A DNA stretch of 64,000 nt from Bacteroidota bacterium (lineage in GTDB: Bacteria > Bacteroidota > Bacteroidia > Flavobacteriales > Crocinitomicaceae): the NCBI GenBank assembly GCA_029558435.1, contig JAKQEZ010000742.1, forward strand, positions 1 through 64,000. The letters run 5' to 3'. The first letter of the stretch is position 1. Each line of letters opens with the position of its first letter. A program made the position numbers and the translations under genes. Positions 16,902 to 25,269 of this stretch are shown piece after piece. Under the pieces are notes generated by a model, which was given only the letters and a program-made list of their open reading frames with translations, was not told where the DNA came from and did no database searches.

Positions 16902-17870
16902 ATGAGAGGATTGAAACGATTTTTTACGGCTGTTGTAGCAAGTGTTGTGGCGCTGAGTGCGAATGCACAAGACCCTTCATTTACGCAGTTTTATTCCAAC
17001 CCTATTTATTTGAATCCTGCTTTGGCTGGAACACATGGTTGTGCTCGTTTTGCTGCAAATTATAGAAATCAATGGCCAAGTTTGTCAGGGAATTACGTAA
17101 CTTATGCATTAGGATACGATCAATATTTCAAGCAAATTTCGGGTGGTATTGGTGTTTTAGCAACACATGATATGACGGGGAAAGCAACCATTCAAACATC
17201 AATGTTAGGATTGATTTATTCATACCACTTAAATGTAACACGAAAATTCTCTTTGCTTTTTGGAGCGCGTGCTGCATGGTATCAAAAGTTTTTGGATTGG
17301 GATAAATTGACTTTTGGAGATATGATTGACCCTCGCAAAGGGTTTATTTATCAAACGGGTGACGTTCCACATGGTGGTTCAAAAGGATTTTTTGACGCAT
17401 CCGCTGGAATTGTAGGTTACTCTGATATTTTTTATTTTGGAGTTGCTGTTCATCACCTTAATATGCCAAATGAATCTATGATAGTTGGAAAAAGTCCACT
17501 ACCTGTTCGCTACACGGCACATGCTGGAGCCAACATTGCATTGGGTTCTAAATCAAAATATTCAAACACCACATCGTTGATGCCAAGTGTTATTTACCAA
17601 TACCAACGTGGTTTTCAAGAGTTAAACATTGGTATGTATGTTAAATATGGTATTTTCACTGCTGGTGTTTGGTACCGTACAAGCGATGCATTTATTACAA
17701 CCATTGGTATCAATACAGGAATGTTTAGAATTGGATACAGCTATGATGTTACAACTTCTAAGTTAAACAACGGAGTATCTGGAGGTTCGCACGAAGTATC
17801 GTTAGGAATCAACTTGAATTGTAAGAAGAAAATTCCACAGTTCAGAACCATTTCTTGTCCATCGTTCTAA
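16902..17870 (+). CDS. PorP/SprF family T9SS outer-membrane protein
   Basis: A 322-residue predicted beta-barrel with signal peptide (MRGLKRFFTAVVASVVALSANAQ) and the family's N-terminal hallmark FTQFYSNPIYLNPALAGT followed by YRNQWPSL. Known members either belong to the T9SS core (PorP) or serve one type B cargo protein (SprF for SprB). Here it sits between porU and gldJ, 84 bases upstream of gldJ, so a core role is plausible, but this is an inference from position. The C-terminus ends after a barrel strand with a Cys-containing tail (LNCKKKIPQFRTISC), also typical of the family. Confidence 0.88.
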   Translation: MRGLKRFFTAVVASVVALSANAQDPSFTQFYSNPIYLNPALAGTHGCARFAANYRNQWPSLSGNYVTYALGYDQYFKQISGGIGVLATHDMTGKATIQTSMLGLIYSYHLNVTRKFSLLFGARAAWYQKFLDWDKLTFGDMIDPRKGFIYQTGDVPHGGSKGFFDASAGIVGYSDIFYFGVAVHHLNMPNESMIVGKSPLPVRYTAHAGANIALGSKSKYSNTTSLMPSVIYQYQRGFQELNIGMYVKYGIFTAGVWYRTSDAFITTIGINTGMFRIGYSYDVTTSKLNNGVSGGSHEVSLGINLNCKKKIPQFRTISCPSF

Positions 17871-17922
17871 AAGAATTTTTAAAGAAATTGTAACGAAAAG
17901 ACAAAATAAAGTTATTAAAGTA

Positions 17923-17930
17923 TAAATTTG
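17923..17930 (+). promoter_or_regulatory. -7 promoter element for gldJ
   Basis: TAAATTTG is an exact TAnnTTTG match, 24 bases before the ATG at 17955. It makes the in-frame TTG at 17928 unusable as a start because that codon lies inside the promoter. A TTG at 17888 is 32 bases away, too far for a standard -33 box. Confidence 0.55.
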
Positions 17931-17954
17931 CAACCTAGCATAATAAGAAAACAA

Positions 17955-19979
17955 ATGAAAATAAGTGTTTTTAAAGTATTAGTGGTATTAGGATTAGGAT
18001 CAGTTTTATTCTCATCTTGTTCTAAAGAAGCTTCTTCATCAACAGGATGGGATTATAATAATCCTAAACAAGGAGGGTTTCAAAAAGTTCCTTTTATTGA
18101 CCAGGAAACAGGTCCAGGTTTGATTCTTGTTGAAGGGGGTACTTTTACCATGGGTAGAGCAGAGCAAGATGTGATGTATGATTGGAACAATCGTCCAGCA
18201 CGTGTTACTGTTTCTTCGTTCTATATGGACCAAACAGAGGTGACTAACTTTCACTGGTTAGAATACTTATATTGGATTGGAAGAGCTTACGGTGAATCTT
18301 ATCCATTGGTGTATAAAAATGCATTACCAGATACTTTGAGTTGGAGATCACCTCTTGGGTTTATGGAGAAATATGTAGATTATTATTTACGTCATCCAGC
18401 TTATAGAGATTATCCAGTTGTTGGAGTTTCTTGGTTGCAAGCAAATGATTTTTGTAAATGGAGAACAGACCGTGTTAACGAATATATTTTAATTCGTGAG
18501 GGAATTTTACCATGGAATGTGGATCAACGTAACGACCAAACGTTTAATACAGATGCTTATTATGTAGGTCAATACGAAGATGCAGGAATGAGAGGAGTTA
18601 CTGATTTGAACCCAACAAATAAACAAGGTAAAAAATTAGGAACAAGAATCGTACGTATGGAAGACGGAATTATGCTTCCACGTTACCGCCTCCCAACAGA
18701 AGCTGAGTGGGAATATGCAGCACTTGGTTTAATTGGAAACTTAGAAGCTGGTTCTGAAAATATTACAGATAGAAGATTTTATCCTTGGAATGGTCACTGG
18801 GTACGCCAAGATAATCAAGAATTTACAGGTAAAATTCGCGCTAACTTTGTAAGAGGAAATGGTGACTACATGGGTATCGCTGGTAACTTGAACGATGGTG
18901 CTGATGTTACTGCTCCAGTTGAGTCTTATTGGCCAAATGACTATGGATTATACCACATGGCAGGTAACGTTTCTGAATGGGTGTTGGATACTTACCGTCC
19001 TTTAACTTCAGAAGATTTCAATGAATTCCGTCCTTTTAGAGGAAACGTGTTTAAAACAAAATTATTGAACAACGAAGGTTTGGTGGATATCAAAAACCAA
19101 CAAGTGGAATACGATGTACACGGAATGAAAGAATATTTGAATGAGTTTGAGCGTATTCGTTACCAACGTATTTCTGCTGACAAACACAATCCAAATGATA
19201 CTGTTATTCCAATTGGATTATCTAAAAACATTGAATCAGCAAATCCAGTTCACAAAGGTTACGCACCAGATCCTTTCTATGTTTCTCACGGAAAAGTGAA
19301 AGATTCTATCGAATTGTCATTGTTGCGTCAAATTAACGAGGTACTTGATTTAGCTATCAAATACAAAAACGATAAATACAACACAGAAGCTTCTGCATTG
19401 ATTCAAGATCGTTTGTTTGATGGAATTTTTGCTGACGAAATTAGAACAGGTCCGGATGGTGAAGAATATGCATTTGAAGTATTATCAATGTTGCGTACAG
19501 CATTCTCTGAATTCATTACAGATACACCTGGAAAATTGAAATACAGAAATGTAACAGAAGAAGAAAACATTGGTCGTTTGAACTACCGTAAAGACGATTA
19601 TGTTGACTATTTGGATGGTGATATTGAAAGCTCTGTTTACTATAAAGATGATGCTTTGAAAATGAAAATCAACCAAGCAAATCGTGATCCTAACTTGGTA
19701 ATGTACCAAAACAAACACGAAGAGTATGACTTGGATGGTAACTTAATCAAACCAGGACAAGACAACAGAACTTCATGGCCTACAACATTGATTTCTGATA
19801 AATCAAAAGTGTATAAAGGTGGTTCTTGGGCTGATCGTGCATACTGGTTGGTTGCAAGTAACAGAAGATTCTTAGACGAAGATAAATCAATGTGTACATT
19901 AGGTTTCCGATGTGCAATGGATAGAGTCGGAAGTCCAGTCGGAATGAATTACGGCAAAAAGAAGAAAAAGAAAAAATAA
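17955..19979 (+). CDS. gldJ: Gliding motility lipoprotein GldJ
   Basis: Outer-membrane lipoprotein needed for gliding and for stability of the other T9SS/gliding proteins. The ATG at 17955 gives a lipoprotein signal peptide with Cys in LFSSCSKE. The 674 residues contain an FGE/SUMF-type domain: VEGGTFTMGRAEQD, DQTEVTNFHW, YPVVGVSWLQANDFCKWR, LPTEAEWEYAALG, HMAGNVSEW, and the closing GGSWADRAYW with LGFRCAMD. These match GldJ rather than GldK, especially DWNNRPA and YLRHPAYRDYPVVGV. The protein ends with seven consecutive Lys. It follows the PorP/SprF gene, and a strong terminator comes after it. Confidence 0.93.
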   Translation: MKISVFKVLVVLGLGSVLFSSCSKEASSSTGWDYNNPKQGGFQKVPFIDQETGPGLILVEGGTFTMGRAEQDVMYDWNNRPARVTVSSFYMDQTEVTNFHWLEYLYWIGRAYGESYPLVYKNALPDTLSWRSPLGFMEKYVDYYLRHPAYRDYPVVGVSWLQANDFCKWRTDRVNEYILIREGILPWNVDQRNDQTFNTDAYYVGQYEDAGMRGVTDLNPTNKQGKKLGTRIVRMEDGIMLPRYRLPTEAEWEYAALGLIGNLEAGSENITDRRFYPWNGHWVRQDNQEFTGKIRANFVRGNGDYMGIAGNLNDGADVTAPVESYWPNDYGLYHMAGNVSEWVLDTYRPLTSEDFNEFRPFRGNVFKTKLLNNEGLVDIKNQQVEYDVHGMKEYLNEFERIRYQRISADKHNPNDTVIPIGLSKNIESANPVHKGYAPDPFYVSHGKVKDSIELSLLRQINEVLDLAIKYKNDKYNTEASALIQDRLFDGIFADEIRTGPDGEEYAFEVLSMLRTAFSEFITDTPGKLKYRNVTEEENIGRLNYRKDDYVDYLDGDIESSVYYKDDALKMKINQANRDPNLVMYQNKHEEYDLDGNLIKPGQDNRTSWPTTLISDKSKVYKGGSWADRAYWLVASNRRFLDEDKSMCTLGFRCAMDRVGSPVGMNYGKKKKKKK

Positions 19980-19992
19980 AATAATTAATTTT

Positions 19993-20019
19993 AAGTCCAC
20001 CAAATCGGTGGACTTTTTT
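19993..20019 (+). terminator. Rho-independent terminator between gldJ and murF
   Basis: AAGTCCACC (19993-20001) pairs with GGTGGACTT (20007-20015), with a 5-base loop and a T tract to 20019. It ends only 4 bases before the murF start codon. Confidence 0.88.
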
Positions 20020-20023
20020 ATTT

Positions 20024-21310
20024 ATGGAGAATTTTTATAATTATTTTTTACAATCTTCGGGGGTGTGCACGGATACAAGAAACATTTCGAAAGATTGTTT
20101 TTTTGTTGCATTAAAAGGAGCAACATTTAACGGAAATACTTTTGCGCAAACTGCAATTGATAACGGTGCCAAATATGCAGTTGTTGACGAAGAAGCCTAT
20201 GCAAATGAAGCACAAAATATTTTTTTAGTGGACAATTGTTTGCGCTTTTTACAGCAATTGGCCAATTACCATCGTAAGCAATTTTCAATTCCTGTAATTG
20301 GAATTACTGGTAGCAATGGAAAAACAAGTACCAAAGAATTACTAGCGGCTGTTCTTCAGAAAAAATACAACGTTCATTTTACCAAAGGAAATTTAAACAA
20401 CCATATTGGTGTGCCGTTGACCTTGTTGCAGTTAAATTCATCGCATGAAATTGCTGTAATTGAAATGGGAGCTAACCATTTTGGGGACATCAAGGAATTG
20501 TGCGACATCGCAGAGCCCAATTATGGTATCATTACTAATATTGGAAAAGCACATTTGGAAGGATTTAAAAATTTTGAGGGGGTTTTAAAAACAAAGAAAG
20601 AATTGTATCAGGCTGTGGAAGCCAATAATGGTACTTTGGTTTACAATGCAGATGATGAAGTTTTGTACAATAATCTTCCATCCAATGTTCCAACATTTGC
20701 TTATGGAGCTAACAATGGTAAAGTTGTAGGCAAACTAGAACGATTATCGCCCTTTGTTGAATTATCGTGGAGCATGGATACTTACCAATCAGGCACTATT
20801 TTTACCAATCTGGTTGGTAAATACAATTTTTACAATTTTTTAGCAGCTATTTCTTTCGGGGTATTGTTTGATGTGGAGCCAGCAAAAATTAACGAAGCTA
20901 TTGGCGAATACAATCCAACCAACAAACGTTCACAAGTTGTAAAAACTACTAAAAATACTTTGATTTTAGATTGTTATAACGCAAATCCAACCAGCATGCG
21001 TTCGGCTTTAGAAAGTTTTGCGTTGATTGATAATCCTTCTAAATTTATCATCATTGGCGATATGTTGGAATTGGGCGAAGAGTCTAAAAAAGAACATCAA
21101 GCAATTGTAGAATTGGTAAAAGAATTGAATTTACAAGGGATAGTGGTAGGAAATGAGTTTTCAAACAGTGTTTTACCAACCACATTGGTAAACTATACCA
21201 AAACAGATGATGTAAAAGCATTATTGTCGCAACAACCGATTACAGATAAATTGATTCTTTTAAAAGGCTCACGAGGTATTGGTTTGGAAGTATTGGAAGA
21301 ATATTTGTAA
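20024..21310 (+). CDS. murF: UDP-MurNAc-tripeptide--D-alanyl-D-alanine ligase
   Basis: Cytosolic ATP-dependent ligase that adds D-Ala-D-Ala to UDP-MurNAc-tripeptide, the last cytoplasmic step of the peptidoglycan stem peptide. At 428 residues it has the expected length. It shows the ATP-binding ITGSNGKTSTKE (residues 94-105), GNLNNHIGVPLTLL, the central-domain IEMGANHFGDI, and DCYNANPTSMRSAL of the C-terminal domain. The start is fixed by the Mur N-terminal motif VCTDTRNISKDCFF close behind it. A terminator ends 4 bases upstream, so transcription must come by read-through or from a promoter inside gldJ. The next gene begins 43 bases downstream. Confidence 0.95.
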   Translation: MENFYNYFLQSSGVCTDTRNISKDCFFVALKGATFNGNTFAQTAIDNGAKYAVVDEEAYANEAQNIFLVDNCLRFLQQLANYHRKQFSIPVIGITGSNGKTSTKELLAAVLQKKYNVHFTKGNLNNHIGVPLTLLQLNSSHEIAVIEMGANHFGDIKELCDIAEPNYGIITNIGKAHLEGFKNFEGVLKTKKELYQAVEANNGTLVYNADDEVLYNNLPSNVPTFAYGANNGKVVGKLERLSPFVELSWSMDTYQSGTIFTNLVGKYNFYNFLAAISFGVLFDVEPAKINEAIGEYNPTNKRSQVVKTTKNTLILDCYNANPTSMRSALESFALIDNPSKFIIIGDMLELGEESKKEHQAIVELVKELNLQGIVVGNEFSNSVLPTTLVNYTKTDDVKALLSQQPITDKLILLKGSRGIGLEVLEEYL

Positions 21311-21353
21311 AAACACACGATTTTTTCTTATTTTACGTTGTATCTTCGTATTG

Positions 21354-24300
21354 ATGAGAAGTTTCGTAACGATTTTATTATTACTTATTGCAATGAGCTC
21401 TACCGCATTTGGTCAAGCATCAACGTTGCGTGTAAAAGAAATCGCATCAACTTCTGATACCTTGCAATTGGATACATTGAGTATTTTTCCGCAATCGTTT
21501 CAATTATTTTGTAACGGCGAATTGGTTGCACACGATGATTATTACCTCAATGGCGCCAAAGCTCAATTGATTATAAAAAACCGTTGTGGTGGCAATTTAA
21601 GTGCTCAATACCGTGTTTTTCCCTACAATTTAACGCAAAAGTTCCAAAAACGCGACACGTCATTCATCTATGAAAGTGCAAAAGGCAATAAAGATTTTTA
21701 TGTGTACTCGGCACAAACGCAAATACAAGATGTTTTTGGTGGCACCAGTTTGAATAAATCAGGGAGTATTTCGCGAGGAATCTCATTTGGAAACAACCAA
21801 GACATGGGGATTAATTCTTCGTTGAACCTAGAATTGAGCGGAGAAATTGGACCTAATTTAAAGTTAATTGCATCTTTGTCGGATGATAATATTCCCATTC
21901 AACCGGATGGTAACACCAATAAATTGCAAGAATTTGACAAGGTTTTTATTCAGATTTACAACGACCGTTTAAAACTAATTGGTGGCGATTTTTGGCTGGA
22001 TAAACCCCACGGATATTTTATGAACTATAAAAAACGAGCACAAGGTTTATCCATCGGCTATGATTTTAGAAATGAAGATAAAATTGGGTTTACTACGCAA
22101 GTTTCTGGTGCCATGTCGCGTGGAAAATTTAACCGACAAATTATTCAAGGTGTGGAAGGAAATCAAGGTCCTTATCGCCTTACGGGAGCAGAAAATGAAC
22201 CGTACATCATCATTTTAGGTGGTACCGAGCAAGTTTTTATTGATGGAAGAAAATTGGAACGTGGACAAGATTTCGACTACATCATTAACTACAATTCTGC
22301 CGAAGTTATTTTTACTTCCAAAAATCAAATTACCAAAGACTCGCGAATTGTAGTGGAGTTTCAATATTCGGATCAAAATTATGCCCGTTTTTTAGTGCAA
22401 ACAGCCAATCGTTATCAGTTTAAAAAGTTGGATTTGTGGTTCAATGCCTATTCCGAACACGATGCAAAAAATCAAACCATACAGCAAGATTTAACCATTG
22501 AGCAAAAGAAAATGTTGGCTGCCATTGGCGATACACTCACCTTGGCGCGCATTTCAAGTGTTGATTCGGTGGGTTTCATTGACAACCAAATTATGTATAA
22601 AATTGTGGATACCTTGGGATACGATTCGGTGTTGGTGCATTCTGTTGACCCTACCAATGCAGTTTACCGTGCAACGTTTATGAATGTGGGGCAAAACAAA
22701 GGAAACTATGTGTTGAAAGAATACATTGCAACAGGAAAAGTATATCAATGGGTGGCGCCAGTTGGAGGTGTTCCACAAGGAGATTACGAAGCATATCGGG
22801 TAATATTTACACCCAAAAAACGGCAAATGCTAACCGCAGGAGCAAAATATCAGATTACAAAATATTTGACCGCCGAAACAGAATGGTCCTACACCAACAA
22901 CGACTTAAACACGTTTTCAAAATACGATAGGCGAGACGACGATGGCTATGCTGCAAAAGCACGCATCAATGGTAAAATCCCGCTTTCACGTGATTCATCA
23001 CAACGTTGGTTGATGGACACCAAGTTGGATTTTGAAGCCTTGGATAGAAATTTCACACCCATTCAACAATACCGTGCTGTTGAATTTGACCGTGATTGGA
23101 ACACACGTGGAAAAGGCTATGTTGGCAATCAAATTGCAACAACTTTGGGAGCCAATTTCATCCATCGAAAATATGGTAATTTTAATGCAGAAGGTCAACA
23201 ATTTTTGGTTGGTAAAGACTATGCTGGTTACAGAGCAGTATTGAACGGAAGTTGGCAACAAAAAGGGTTTAAAGCCATTTGGGATGGTAGCTATTTGGAA
23301 AGCAAGGCCGTTGATAAAAACCAATATTTGCGTCATAAGGTAGATATTTCTCAATCACTCAAATGGTTGCGTGTGGGTTTTAAAGACGATCACGAACGCA
23401 ATGCTTTTCAATCGCCCACTATTGCTTTGGCACGTAACAGTTATCAATTTTACGACTATCAGTTTTACATAGAAAATGGCGATTCAATGAAGCACAAATA
23501 CCGTGTTTTTTACCGTGAACGCTACGATTGGATTTCGGATAGTTTTAATTTGAAAAATGCAGCACGTGCCCGAACGGCTGGGGGAGAAGTGCGATTAACG
23601 GAAATTAAAAATCAAACCTTGACGATTCAAACTAGTTACCGTCAGTTGAAGATTTTGGATAGCTTATTAATTAATCAAACACCCGAAAATTCAATACTTG
23701 GAAGAATTGACTATGGTTTGCGTTTGTGGAAATCTGCTTTTACGTGGAATACCTTTTATGAAGTGGGTTCGGGCTTGGAACAGAAGAAAGAATTTTTGTA
23801 CATACAAGTCAACACGGGGCAAGGAATTTACACGTGGATTGATTATAACAACGACGGTGTAAAGGATTTGAATGAATTTGAAATTGCGCAATATGCCGAT
23901 CAGGCAAGTTATGTGCGGGTATTTACGCCAAGTAGTGAATACGTGAAAACCTATTCCAATGAGTTCAATCAATCCTTATTTTGGCGACCAGAGCGCATTT
24001 GGGCTTCAAAAAAGGGGATTTTAAAAGTTTTATCGCGTTTTTCTGACCAAATTCGCATACGCATCAACCGAAAAACCAATTATTTTGATGGAGCCAATGC
24101 GTTTAATCCGTTTGCAACCAATGTGCGCGACACCAATATTATTTCCACTTCTTATGATTTTAGAAATACGTTTTATTTCAACCGCACATCATCTGTTGTA
24201 AGTGCCGATTGGACCTATCAAAACAACCAAGGGAAAACTTTGTTGGCCAGTGGCTTTGATTCGCGCAAAAACGAATACCACGAAGCCAATGTGCGTTGGA

Positions 24301-24794
24301 ACATCACCAAAAAAATAGCCATAGAAACCAAAGGGCAAATTGGAAACAAAACAGCTATAGCCGATTATACCTCAGGAAGAAATTTCAGTATTGATTATTT
24401 TACCATTCGCCCAACGTTTAGTTTGCAAACCAGCACAGCTTTTCGCGTTTCATTAACTGGTCGCTATGAAGAAAAACACAACCGTGATGAATTTGGAGGC
24501 GAAAATGCTTATGTTGGCGAAATTGGAACCAATATTAAATTCAACGAAGCCGAAAAAGGAAGTTTACAGGCCGAATTTAAAGTTGTATCAATTACCTACA
24601 ACGGTACACAAAACTCGGCATTGGGCTTTGAAATGTTGGAATCACTCAAACCAGGTGTCAACTATACATGGTCGATTGGTTACCAACGACTCATTTCCAA
24701 AAATTTGCAGTTATCCATTCAATACAACGGCAGAAAATCCAAAAACAACAAGATGATTCATTCTGCAGGAATGGAAGTTAGAGCATTTTTCTAA
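21354..24794 (+). CDS. Large outer-membrane protein of unknown function
   Basis: I start at the ATG at 21354 because it gives a signal peptide (MRSFVTILLLLIAMSSTAFGQ); an upstream TTG would overlap murF. The 1146 residues are almost all beta, with many strands bounded by aromatic residues and a final RAFF, so a large outer-membrane barrel is likely. Recognisable passages are GSISRGISFGNNQDMGINSS, DDNIPIQPDGNT and GGDFWLDKP, which recur in uncharacterised Bacteroidota surface proteins and faintly recall SprA. Around 23838-23873 it encodes DYNNDGVKDLNEFE, an EF-hand/dockerin-like calcium loop. It lies after murF in the same direction and converges on a small gene 7 bases away. I do not assign a function. 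Confidence 0.72.
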   Translation: MRSFVTILLLLIAMSSTAFGQASTLRVKEIASTSDTLQLDTLSIFPQSFQLFCNGELVAHDDYYLNGAKAQLIIKNRCGGNLSAQYRVFPYNLTQKFQKRDTSFIYESAKGNKDFYVYSAQTQIQDVFGGTSLNKSGSISRGISFGNNQDMGINSSLNLELSGEIGPNLKLIASLSDDNIPIQPDGNTNKLQEFDKVFIQIYNDRLKLIGGDFWLDKPHGYFMNYKKRAQGLSIGYDFRNEDKIGFTTQVSGAMSRGKFNRQIIQGVEGNQGPYRLTGAENEPYIIILGGTEQVFIDGRKLERGQDFDYIINYNSAEVIFTSKNQITKDSRIVVEFQYSDQNYARFLVQTANRYQFKKLDLWFNAYSEHDAKNQTIQQDLTIEQKKMLAAIGDTLTLARISSVDSVGFIDNQIMYKIVDTLGYDSVLVHSVDPTNAVYRATFMNVGQNKGNYVLKEYIATGKVYQWVAPVGGVPQGDYEAYRVIFTPKKRQMLTAGAKYQITKYLTAETEWSYTNNDLNTFSKYDRRDDDGYAAKARINGKIPLSRDSSQRWLMDTKLDFEALDRNFTPIQQYRAVEFDRDWNTRGKGYVGNQIATTLGANFIHRKYGNFNAEGQQFLVGKDYAGYRAVLNGSWQQKGFKAIWDGSYLESKAVDKNQYLRHKVDISQSLKWLRVGFKDDHERNAFQSPTIALARNSYQFYDYQFYIENGDSMKHKYRVFYRERYDWISDSFNLKNAARARTAGGEVRLTEIKNQTLTIQTSYRQLKILDSLLINQTPENSILGRIDYGLRLWKSAFTWNTFYEVGSGLEQKKEFLYIQVNTGQGIYTWIDYNNDGVKDLNEFEIAQYADQASYVRVFTPSSEYVKTYSNEFNQSLFWRPERIWASKKGILKVLSRFSDQIRIRINRKTNYFDGANAFNPFATNVRDTNIISTSYDFRNTFYFNRTSSVVSADWTYQNNQGKTLLASGFDSRKNEYHEANVRWNITKKIAIETKGQIGNKTAIADYTSGRNFSIDYFTIRPTFSLQTSTAFRVSLTGRYEEKHNRDEFGGENAYVGEIGTNIKFNEAEKGSLQAEFKVVSITYNGTQNSALGFEMLESLKPGVNYTWSIGYQRLISKNLQLSIQYNGRKSKNNKMIHSAGMEVRAFF

Positions 24795-24801
24795 CCATTC
24801 A

Positions 24802-25263
24802 TTAGTTGTTAATGATGATGGTTGTTGATGTTTTTTTGTTATCCGAAAACTTAGTTCCATGAATACGAACAAACTGTTGAATCATTTTATCGTTGAGTTT
24901 TCCGTTTTCGTCAATCAATTCGTTGTCAATCACTTGCTTTACCATTCCTTTTTTGGTGTCAACACCAATTTCGCATTTATCCATTGCTTCGTTTAAGAAG
25001 GTAACATCGAGAAAACGCACGGCTCCCGATGGATTGGCTTGTGATTTTTTTGCTTCATCGTTATATGTTTGGTAGGTAAAAACAATTAAACGTTCACCTT
25101 GCAAATTGTAGATGGTCGTTAAATTCCCCATTGATACAGTGGTAATTTTAAAAACAGCAGTTCCATCAACGGTAACAATATCGTCTTTGATTTTGATGTC
25201 TTTTTTTTGTGAATATACTGTAATCGATAAAAGAAGTGTTAAAAATAAAAGAAGATTTTTCAT
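24802..25263 (-). CDS. Small secreted protein of unknown function
   Basis: A 153-residue protein with a signal peptide (MKNLLLFLTLLLSITVYSQ) then a beta-rich region with VDGTAVFKITTVSMGNLTTIYNLQGERL and a helical second half. I recognise no family. It starts 6 bases after the stop of the PorE-like gene and is the last gene of a six-gene minus-strand operon of T9SS cargo and partner genes. A periplasmic or surface role linked to that system is possible but inferred only from position. Confidence 0.7.
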   Translation of the reverse strand: MKNLLLFLTLLLSITVYSQKKDIKIKDDIVTVDGTAVFKITTVSMGNLTTIYNLQGERLIVFTYQTYNDEAKKSQANPSGAVRFLDVTFLNEAMDKCEIGVDTKKGMVKQVIDNELIDENGKLNDKMIQQFVRIHGTKFSDNKKTSTTIIINN

Positions 25264-25269
25264 AGTTCG

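Noticed and set aside
17928..17957. TTG at 17928 as the gldJ start
   Set aside because: It lies inside the -7 element; the ATG at 17955 gives a proper lipoprotein signal peptide.
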